A stretch of 64,000 nucleotides of DNA, from NCBI RefSeq assembly GCF_024171925.1, contig NZ_JAMTCO010000009.1, positions 418,065-482,064 on the forward strand, read 5' to 3'. Shown in pieces: positions 18,007 through 25,140 of the stretch. Each line of letters starts with the position of its first letter. Within the stretch, counting starts at the first letter, position 1. This DNA is from Actinokineospora diospyrosa (GTDB lineage Bacteria > Actinomycetota > Actinomycetes > Mycobacteriales > Pseudonocardiaceae). The notes under the pieces were generated by a model. It did no database searches and was not told the DNA's origin. It saw nothing but the letters and a program-made list of their open reading frames with translations. The translations under genes and the position numbers were made by a program.

Positions 18007-18807
18007 ATGACACCGACCACGGAAGTACCCACCGTGGGCACCCGCGACCACCCCCCGCTGCGCACCGTGGTGCAGGTGGAGTTGAGCAGACTGCGGCACG
18101 GTTTCCTCGCCTGGTACACGGTGCTCGCCCCGATCGTCATCGCCATCCCGCTCTACCTCGGCTCGCTGTTCTCGCCGGAAGGCGCCTCCGGGCAGACCTG
18201 GCAGACCTTCAGCAACGTGACCCTCGAGTTCTGGGGCGTCCTGGTGCCGATGACCGCGGGACTGGCCGCGACCCTCTCGGTGCGCGCCGACCAGGACGCC
18301 TGGCGCATGTTGTTGTCCTACGCCGTCCCGCGCTGGCGGTACTTCGCGGGCAAGTTCGGCGCGTTGGCGGTGCTGGGCCTGGTTTCCAGCACCGTGTTGG
18401 CCGCCGTCCTCGCCGCGGGCGCCCTGCTCAACGGCACGCTGGCGGCCTCGATCGGCGTCGTGCTCGCCGCGGCGTACCTGCCGTGGGTGGCGGGTCTGGC
18501 CAGCACCGCGCTGGCCCTGCTCGTGGCCGTGCGGTGGGGTTTCGGACCGGGCATCACCGTCGGCGTCGCCGGGTTGCTGTGCGGCGCGCTGACCGCGGAC
18601 AAGGTGTTCTGGTACCTGATCCCGGTCGCCTGGCCGATGCGGGTGATCCTGCCGATCGCGGGCATCGGCCCCAACGGCATCGCGCTGCCCGCGGGCAGCC
18701 CCCTGGCCGACCACGGCGCGATCCCGGTGGCCCTGGGCCTCTCCGCCGTCCTCACCGCGCTCCTGCTGCTGCTCGGCGGCGCGCACATGAACCGCAAGGA
18801 GATCTGA
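18007..18807 (+). CDS. Lantibiotic immunity-type ABC permease (MibE/PspE-like)
   Basis: A 266-residue integral membrane protein with six helices, of the ABC-2 BcrB/NisE-like type. It has LRTVVQVELSRLRHGFLAWYTV at the start, VRADQDAWRMLLSYAVPRWRYFAGKFGAL between helices 2 and 3, and VAWPMRVILPIAGIGPNG before the last helix. ATG 18007 has AGGA 6 bases upstream; GTG 17977 is the alternative if the transcript from the sigma promoter is leaderless. With the ATPase 4 bases downstream it forms a complex that would expel the lanthipeptide from the membrane of the producer. Expression is predicted to depend on the ECF factor encoded at 24109. Confidence 0.85.
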   Translation: MTPTTEVPTVGTRDHPPLRTVVQVELSRLRHGFLAWYTVLAPIVIAIPLYLGSLFSPEGASGQTWQTFSNVTLEFWGVLVPMTAGLAATLSVRADQDAWRMLLSYAVPRWRYFAGKFGALAVLGLVSSTVLAAVLAAGALLNGTLAASIGVVLAAAYLPWVAGLASTALALLVAVRWGFGPGITVGVAGLLCGALTADKVFWYLIPVAWPMRVILPIAGIGPNGIALPAGSPLADHGAIPVALGLSAVLTALLLLLGGAHMNRKEI

Positions 18808-18811
18808 TCCC

Positions 18812-19522
18812 ATGACGACGCTGGAAGTCTCCGCCCTGCACAAGCACTACGGCGACCACCGCGCCCTCGACGGCATCGACCTCACCGTCGGCCAGGGCGA
18901 GGTGTACGGGCTGCTGGGGCCCAACGGGGCGGGCAAGACCACGCTGATGAAGGTGGTGCTCGGCCTGCAACGACCGACCAGCGGCCACATCCGGCTCTTC
19001 GGCGAGCCCTACCACCGGTCCGCGCTGGCCCAGGTTGGCGCCCTGGTCGAGGTGCCGGGGCTGTGGCCGCACCTCGACGCCGACGCGCACCTGCGGGCGC
19101 ACGCCCGCCTGCGCGGCGTGGACCACCGGTGGATCGACGGGGTGCTCGAGCAGGTGCGGCTGGGCGAGGTGCGCCACCGCGCCGTCTCGAAGTACTCCCT
19201 GGGGATGCGGTGGCGGCTGGGCATCGCGATCGCCCTGCTGGTCCGCCCCCGGTTCATCGTCCTGGACGAACCGACCAACGGGCTCGACCCGGTGGGCATC
19301 CGCGAGATGCGCGCGCTCATCCGGACCCTCGCGGGCGCGGGGACCACGATCATGGTGTCCAGCCACCAACTCGGCGAGATCGCCCAGGTCTGCGACCGGG
19401 TGGGGGTCCTCGTGGCGGGCCGGACGCACTACGAGGGCCCGGTCGACGGTCTCGCTGTGGACGGTGACCTGGAGGCCGGGTTCTTCCGCATCATCGACAG
19501 CGTCGGCGGCGGCGTGCGCTGA
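18812..19522 (+). CDS. Lantibiotic immunity-type ABC ATPase (MibF/PspF-like)
   Basis: A 236-residue ATPase with Walker A GPNGAGKTT, Walker B RFIVLDEPTNGLDP and switch His in VSSHQLGEI. Its signature is SKYSLGMRWRLGIA, the SLGM form of bacitracin/lantibiotic self-protection transporters (BcrA/NisF) rather than LSGGQ. Trp replaces the usual Gln or Lys in LGMRxRL. The start is 4 bases after the permease stop and has AAGGAG upstream. A 13-bp stem terminator lies 43 bases after the stop. It partners the preceding permease. Confidence 0.88.
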   Translation: MTTLEVSALHKHYGDHRALDGIDLTVGQGEVYGLLGPNGAGKTTLMKVVLGLQRPTSGHIRLFGEPYHRSALAQVGALVEVPGLWPHLDADAHLRAHARLRGVDHRWIDGVLEQVRLGEVRHRAVSKYSLGMRWRLGIAIALLVRPRFIVLDEPTNGLDPVGIREMRALIRTLAGAGTTIMVSSHQLGEIAQVCDRVGVLVAGRTHYEGPVDGLAVDGDLEAGFFRIIDSVGGGVR

Positions 19523-19565
19523 GCGGGCTCGACCGGACCAGGGCGCACGCGCAGGCGCCCAGCCC

Positions 19566-19603
19566 GGCCTCGGTGCGGGCATCCCCCCAGCCGCACCGAG
19601 GCC
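19566..19603. terminator. Bidirectional hairpin between F and R genes
   Basis: A perfect 13-bp inverted repeat (GGCCTCGGTGCGG / CCGCACCGAGGCC) with a 12-base loop, in the 87-base gap between two convergent genes. It lacks a T run, as is common in GC-rich actinomycetes. Confidence 0.8.
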
Positions 19604-19609
19604 GCCCGC

Positions 19610-20260
19610 TCAGCCTGGACCGATCGACCGCCGGGTGGGCACCACCCGCGCCTTGTGGCTCGCCGCGTTCATCCGGTACCGCAGTTCCGTCCGGCCCGCG
19701 ACGCCCATGTCCTGGTAGAGACGCCGGATCCGGCGGTACATCGAGCGTTCGGAGCAGTAGAACTGCTGCGCGATGGCGGAGATGCTCGTGGTGCCGCACA
19801 GCATGCGCACCAACCTGCCGTCGTCCTGGCGGGCCACCGGCGTGTCGCCGTCGTAGGTCAGCGCCGGGCCCACCGGGGCGCGCGCCGCGGGAACGGCGGC
19901 CGAGCAGGTGGTGAGCACCGCGTCGAGCTGCTTGTCGGTCGGCAGCCGGACGTTGAGCACACCGCTGGCCCCCGCGGAGATGGCCAGGAACGTTTGGTGC
20001 CCGCTGATGTCGTTGACCACGGCCAGGATCGGTACCAGGCACCGGCTGCGGCGCAGCGAGCGCACCAGTTCGCGGTCCGGTTCGCTCGCCGCGGGCACCA
20101 GCAGCGCCGGGATGTCGACGAGGTCGGTGAACAGCGCCTCCGGCTCGTCGAACCGCACGACGACACCCGCCGCGGCCCAGTCGGTCACGGCGTCCGCGAG
20201 TTCGGCGCGCAATCTGTGGTGCGCGGCCAGGACCAGACCGCGCCATGCTGAATCCGCCAC
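19610..20260 (-). CDS. LuxR-type transcriptional activator (MibR/PspR-like)
   Basis: A 216-residue protein from GTG 20260. The N-terminal 130 residues look like a degenerate receiver (VLAAHHRLRAELADAV, CLVPILAVVNDISGHQTFLAISAGASGVLNV) without the full acidic phosphorylation pocket. The C-terminal part is a LuxR-type helix-turn-helix (MLCGTTSISAIAQQFYCSERSMYRRIRRLYQDMGVAGRTEL). In microbisporicin and planosporicin clusters a regulator in this position activates the biosynthetic operon. A perfect 16-bp palindrome lies 53 bases upstream of the start and may serve autoregulation. An in-frame codon at 20368 would place the palindrome inside the gene, so the shorter form is preferred. Confidence 0.82.
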   Translation of the reverse strand: MADSAWRGLVLAAHHRLRAELADAVTDWAAAGVVVRFDEPEALFTDLVDIPALLVPAASEPDRELVRSLRRSRCLVPILAVVNDISGHQTFLAISAGASGVLNVRLPTDKQLDAVLTTCSAAVPAARAPVGPALTYDGDTPVARQDDGRLVRMLCGTTSISAIAQQFYCSERSMYRRIRRLYQDMGVAGRTELRYRMNAASHKARVVPTRRSIGPG

Positions 20261-20312
20261 AGGGCCCCCATTCCCAAGCGTTCTGCTTCTGCTTTGCCCG
20301 TGCCCTACAAGA

Positions 20313-20328
20313 CTACTCCTAGGAGTAG
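20313..20328. promoter_or_regulatory. Perfect 16-bp palindrome upstream of the LuxR-type regulator
   Basis: CTACTCCTAGGAGTAG reads identically on both strands. It lies in a locally AT-richer stretch that also contains the probable promoter of the regulator, and is the size expected for a dimeric LuxR-type binding site. No second copy was found in front of lanA. Confidence 0.65.
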
Positions 20329-20457
20329 GGTTGGTGAGCGGCAGAATGGGGACCAGGAACATTACCAACTGATGGCTTTGATATTTCCTTGACGCCTTAC
20401 CCCGGGTTGTGCCCGAACTGTGCCCGCAGTGGACATTGTGGACGGATCGATGTCAGA

Positions 20458-21762
<1,305 letters not shown>

Positions 21763-21766
<4 letters not shown>

Positions 21767-22602
21767 TGGACTCCCTCCTTGGTTCGCACGCCGTCGCCCG
21801 TCGCCCGGCCACCCGCGCGCCAGGCGACGACCACCCGGGCGGCGAGGAAGAACAGCACGGCGCAGGCGAGCACCAGCACCAGGTTGAGCACGGCTGTCCC
21901 GGAGCTCGCGGCCGGGCTGAGCGGGCCGCTCTGGTCGCGGTCGGCCCAGATCCCGCGGGCGCCGAGCCAGGCCACCGCCTGGTAGCCGCCCAGCGGGGAG
22001 AGCACGGTCCCGGTCGGTGTCGGGATCGGCACCACGGCCGGGCTCAGCTGCGTCGCCCAGAACCAGGCCGCCACCACCAGCACCCGCGCCAGCGCGACCG
22101 GCAGCAGCAGCCCGAGCAGGCAGGCGAACGCGGTGATCGCGACCGCCGCGGGCAGCACGACGGTGAGCGCCCCGACCACGGCCACCACCAGCGGCGACAC
22201 CTGCCCCGCCTGGACCGCGACCACCGCGCCGAGCAGCAGCACGACCAGGAACACCGGGGCCAGCGCCACGCCGAGCGCACCGGCGAGTACCCCCGACATG
22301 CGGGTCGTGCGGCGGGCGGGCGTGGTGTCGAGCAGGTCGGCCAGCCCGGGGCGGGTGTGCTGCGTCAGCCGCCCGGCGAGCGCGACCCCCACCCCGACGA
22401 CGGCGAACGTCGTGACCACCAGCACCGCCGTGCCGACCCGGCCCGCCGGGTCGGCGACCCCCATCACCGCGGGGGAGGACAGCGCCAGCAGCACGGCGAG
22501 CGCGGTGAGCGGCGCCAGCGACAGCCACAGCACCCGCCCCCGCGCGGCCATCCGCGCCTCGTACCACGCCGAACCCCGCAGCGCCGACCAGGTGCCGCTC
22601 AT
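21763..22602 (-). CDS. ABC transporter permease (MibY/PspY-like)
   Basis: A 279-residue integral membrane protein with about six helices. It begins MSGTWSALRGSAWYEARMAARGR and has LTQHTRPGLADLLDTTPARRTTRMSGVLAGALG between the second and third helix, as in ABC-2 family permeases. Its ATG overlaps the stop of the upstream gene (ATGA) and its stop overlaps the ATPase start, so the three are translationally coupled. It is probably the membrane half of a transporter with the Z-type ATPase. The sequence alone does not distinguish export from immunity. Confidence 0.8.
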
Positions 22603-23195
22603 CTCCGTGCCCCCTCGCTGAACTCGCGTCCATAGCCCAACAGGTGTGCCGCCCGCGCGGCGAGCACGACGGCGAGCACCAGGTCCACGGCCACCCGGAC
22701 CCCGAGCGCCGGCAGGACCCGCTCGAGCACGAACAGGTCGGCGAACCACGCCGCCAAGACAACCGTGGACGCTCCCGCGGTCGAGCGCAGCGCCACCGCC
22801 GCCCACGCGCCCACCCCCATCAGCAGCACCGCCAGACCGCACACCGCCGCCAGCCGCGCGTAGCCCGCCGGGGCGGGCAGCAATGCCAGCGCCAGGGCGA
22901 CCGCGCTCAGCAGCGTGCTCCCGCCCAGCAACGCGACGCGGCGGGCGAAGGTGGTCGGCAACGGTGTCGGCAGCGTGGTGTGCAGTTCAACCGCGGGTTC
23001 ACCGGCGACGACCGCGGCCGTCGCCAGACCAGCGACCAAGGGCGCGAGCACCCGGGCGAGCCAGTCGCCGGTGAACCCCGCTCCCGGCGCCGCCAGCCCG
23101 GTGACCAGCAGCGCGATCGCCAGCAGTGGCGGCGCGGCGAGCAGGTGCCTGCCCGCGCGGCGCGCCTCGTACCGCCACACCCGCACGTCGTTCAC
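22599..23195 (-). CDS. Six-helix membrane protein of the transporter operon (MibJ/PspJ-like)
   Basis: A 198-residue membrane protein with six hydrophobic helices. It starts VNDVRVWRYEARRAGRHLLAAPP, similar in style to the N-terminus of its permease neighbour, so it may be a second, short permease subunit. GTG 23195 has no clear Shine-Dalgarno site. The -10 element of an exact GAACC-N15-GCTAC promoter ends 9 bases upstream, so translation is probably leaderless or nearly so. It heads the leftward J-Y-Z-Q operon. Assignment to MibJ/PspJ rests on gene order recalled from those clusters. Confidence 0.75.
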   Translation of the reverse strand: MNDVRVWRYEARRAGRHLLAAPPLLAIALLVTGLAAPGAGFTGDWLARVLAPLVAGLATAAVVAGEPAVELHTTLPTPLPTTFARRVALLGGSTLLSAVALALALLPAPAGYARLAAVCGLAVLLMGVGAWAAVALRSTAGASTVVLAAWFADLFVLERVLPALGVRVAVDLVLAVVLAARAAHLLGYGREFSEGARR

Positions 23196-23204
23196 ACCTG
23201 GGGT

Positions 23205-23229
23205 GTAGCCGCCGGGCGCGCCGCGGTTC
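23205..23229 (-). promoter_or_regulatory. ECF-sigma promoter of the J-Y-Z-Q operon
   Basis: On the minus strand GAACC (23229-23225), 15 bases, GCTAC (23209-23205), again as GTGAACC...GCTACAC. It overlaps the last codons of the anti-sigma gene and points at the J-type gene, which starts 10 bases further on. Confidence 0.82.
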
Positions 23230-24112
23230 ACGCCGGTTCCCACCGCCGCGCGGGCAACTGCCGGACCTGGTGGGTGGCCAGGGCGAACAGGGCGAGCGCG
23301 ACGACCACCGTCCACGGCGTGGTGCCCCACACGTGCGCGAAGACCCGGCCGAGGCGTTCGGCGATGCCGCCGCGCGACAGCGAGGTCACCGACCCGAGGC
23401 ACCAGAGCGCGACGGCGGCCGCGGCGCCGACACCGGGGGAGTAGCGGACCGCGCAGACGACCGCGGTGGCCGAGGCGAGCAGGGACTGGCCCAGCCACCC
23501 CGCGACCAGGTCCGGCACGCCCGTGCCCACCCCTGCCGCGTGCACCGCGACCGAGCAGCCCAGCGCGAGCAGCACGTCCACCGCGAGCACGAGGACGAGC
23601 CGGGCAGCGAAGACGGTGACCGGCGAGATCGGCAGCGCGTGCAGCAGGTCGGTGCGCGGGTCGGCGCGCCGGGTGCAGGTCGCGAGCGACCCGAGCAGCA
23701 CGGTCAGCACCACGACGGCGGCGAAGCCGTGCGTCGCCATCCGCGGGTCCGGGGTGAGCAGCGCGATCGCCGTGGCCGCCGCGAGCCCCAGCACGCTCGC
23801 GGGCAGCAGCAGGCGGGGCATCAGCCGCGCCTGCCACCGGACCAGCAGGGCACCGGTGCGCCAAGCCCGGACCCGCCGCGGGGTTTCGGCCGGACGGGCC
23901 TCGGTTGCACGGGGGGCGGGTGCGGCGATGGCGGGCAGCAGCAGCGAGTCGAACGGGGGCGGCGCCAGCGGGGGTGCCAGCGCGTCGGCCGCCAGCCGGG
24001 TGGCCGCGGTGAGCCGCTGCCAGGACTCCCACCGCAGGCGGCACTCGGCGCAGGTGGCGACGTGCTGGGGGCGGTCCTGGCCGCGCAGGTCGTCGTCGGC
24101 GAGGTGGGTCAT
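23228..24112 (-). CDS. Membrane anti-sigma factor with zinc motif (MibW/PspW-like)
   Basis: A 294-residue protein whose ATG overlaps the stop of the sigma factor gene (ATGA). The N-terminal cytoplasmic part has HVATCAECRLRW, the HxxxCxxC motif of ZAS anti-sigma factors. Then comes a Pro/Ala-rich linker (residues 45-80) and six membrane helices (residues 100-280) ending RQLPARRWEPA. The polytopic form fits the anti-sigma factors of the microbisporicin and planosporicin clusters, thought to hold the ECF factor until the lanthipeptide or envelope stress releases it. Ligand sensing by the membrane part is inference. Confidence 0.87.
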   Translation of the reverse strand: MTHLADDDLRGQDRPQHVATCAECRLRWESWQRLTAATRLAADALAPPLAPPPFDSLLLPAIAAPAPRATEARPAETPRRVRAWRTGALLVRWQARLMPRLLLPASVLGLAAATAIALLTPDPRMATHGFAAVVVLTVLLGSLATCTRRADPRTDLLHALPISPVTVFAARLVLVLAVDVLLALGCSVAVHAAGVGTGVPDLVAGWLGQSLLASATAVVCAVRYSPGVGAAAAVALWCLGSVTSLSRGGIAERLGRVFAHVWGTTPWTVVVALALFALATHQVRQLPARRWEPA

Positions 24113-24669
24113 GGCGTGCTCCTGGGAGCCTGGGACGGGCTGAGCCGACCGGCCAGCCGTCGTCGGGCGTGCGACATCCTGCTCTTGACGGTGCCGACCG
24201 GGATGTCGAGCGCGGCCGACACCTCCGGGTAGGACAGGTCCTCCACGAGCACCAGCACCAGCACCTCCCGCAGGTGTTCGGGCAGCTCCGCCACCGCGGT
24301 GGCGAGCGCCTCGCGTTCGACCCCGGCCAGCACCCGGTCCTCGACACCGGGCGCCTGGTCGGCGAGCTCGGCCGCCTCGTCGAGGTCGGTCTCCACCGGG
24401 GTGGCCTTGCGCAGCCGGTTGTGCGCCTGGCGGCGGGCCACGCCGTAGAGCCACGCGCGGGCCGAGGCTTCGCCGCGGAAGCTGCCCGCTGACTGCCAGA
24501 CTGCCAACCAGGTCTCCTGCAGGATCTCCTCGGCGACCCCGGCGTTGGCCGTCAACCGGCGCAGCAGCCGGAAGATCCCGCCGCTGTGCCGGTCGTACAG
24601 GCCGCGCAGGGCGTCCTGGTCGCCACCCGCCACGGCGGTCATGAGCTGCTCGTCCGACCCCACACACAC
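24109..24669 (-). CDS. ECF RNA polymerase sigma factor (MibX/PspX-like)
   Basis: A 186-residue sigma-70 family factor. Region 2 is LYDRHSGGIFRLLRRLTANAGVAEEILQETWLAVWQSAGSF with ARAWLYGVARRQAHNRLR. Region 4 is ELPEHLREVLVLVLVEDLSYPEVSAALDIPVGTVKSRMSHARRRL. GTG 24669 lies 4 bases after the -10 element GCTAC, so the message should be leaderless; GTG 24663 (third codon) and ATG 24642 are alternatives. It is predicted to drive its own gene, the J operon and the E/F operon through GAACC-N15-GCTAC, and to be restrained by the anti-sigma factor encoded next to it. Confidence 0.92.
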   Translation of the reverse strand: MCVGSDEQLMTAVAGGDQDALRGLYDRHSGGIFRLLRRLTANAGVAEEILQETWLAVWQSAGSFRGEASARAWLYGVARRQAHNRLRKATPVETDLDEAAELADQAPGVEDRVLAGVEREALATAVAELPEHLREVLVLVLVEDLSYPEVSAALDIPVGTVKSRMSHARRRLAGRLSPSQAPRSTP

Positions 24670-24673
24670 CTGT

Positions 24674-24698
24674 GTAGCAGGTGCCGCCCGCGCGGTTC
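24674..24698 (-). promoter_or_regulatory. Autoregulated ECF-sigma promoter
   Basis: On the minus strand GAACC (24698-24694), 15 bases, GCTAC (24678-24674), in the context GTGAACC...GCTACACA, immediately before the sigma factor gene. It is identical in form to the promoters at 17945 and 23205. Confidence 0.85.
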
Positions 24699-24808
24699 AC
24701 GGCTGTGGCGCCGGTCCCACCGCCGGGTGGCTGCCGCCCCGGCTGACGTGACTGCCAGTTGTCCCCTACCGCCTTGAAGCGCCGCCCGAGCAGGGGTTCT
24801 GTGGATGT

Positions 24809-24830
24809 CGGTGGCCAGTCGAGGCCACCG
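24809..24830. promoter_or_regulatory. Inverted repeat upstream of lanA
   Basis: CGGTGGCC-N6-GGCCACCG, a perfect 8-base inverted repeat centred about 74 bases before the lanA ATG. It could bind the LuxR-type activator, or form a stem in the 5' untranslated leader. A very weak housekeeping-like promoter (TTGAAG at 24774, 17 bases, TTCTGT) lies just upstream. No GAACC-N15-GCTAC motif is present, so lanA is probably not a direct target of the ECF factor. Confidence 0.5.
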
Positions 24831-24893
24831 CCGCGCGGGGAGTGACGGAACCGGGGCGCAGGCAGCGCGCTGGGGACCGACGAAGGAGACGCC

Positions 24894-25067
24894 ATGCCAA
24901 CGATCGAGATGACCGCCCCTGCCGGGGCCGAGCTGGACCTGTTCGACCTGGACCTGGAGGTCAGCGTCGAGCAGATGTCGCTGACGCCCGCCATCACCAG
25001 CATCTCGCTGTGCACCCCCGGGTGCACCAGCGCTGGCGGCGGCAGCAACTGCAGCTTCTGCTGCTAA
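24894..25067 (+). CDS. lanA: Class I lanthipeptide precursor, NAI-107/microbisporicin family
   Basis: A 57-residue peptide, with AAGGAG 8 bases before ATG 24894. The leader (residues 1-33) carries LFDLDLEV, the FNLD-type box that class I LanB enzymes recognise, and ends LTPA. The core (24 residues, 34-57) begins ITSISLCTPGC, continues Thr-Ser-Ala-Gly-Gly-Gly and ends SNCSFCC. By analogy to microbisporicin, expected rings join Ser3-Cys7, Thr8-Cys11, Ser13-Cys20 and Ser18-Cys23, with Ser21-Cys24 closing an aminovinyl-cysteine ring. Thr2 and Ser5 should be dehydrated only. The N-terminal rings resemble the lipid II-binding part of nisin. Against microbisporicin, as I recall it, core positions 1, 4 and 14 differ (Val, Trp, Pro become Ile, Ile, Ala). 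Confidence 0.96.
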   Translation: MPTIEMTAPAGAELDLFDLDLEVSVEQMSLTPAITSISLCTPGCTSAGGGSNCSFCC

Positions 25068-25077
25068 ACGGTGCGTC

Positions 25078-25111
25078 GCGCCGGGTCGGGGGGACGCCCC
25101 CGGCCCGGCGC
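25078..25111 (+). terminator. Attenuator hairpin between lanA and lanB
   Basis: A 15-bp stem with one G-U wobble, left arm 25078-25092 and right arm 25097-25111, closed by a GACG tetraloop. It starts 10 bases after the lanA stop and 29 bases before lanB, and lacks a T run. Such a hairpin would allow partial read-through and stabilise the short lanA message, giving far more precursor than enzyme. Confidence 0.82.
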
Positions 25112-25140
25112 CACCCGACTCGACCCCTGGGGGCTGACCG

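Noticed and set aside
24774..24802. TTGAAG-N17-TTCTGT as the lanA promoter
   Set aside because: The -10 match is too poor to list on its own; mentioned only with the inverted repeat.
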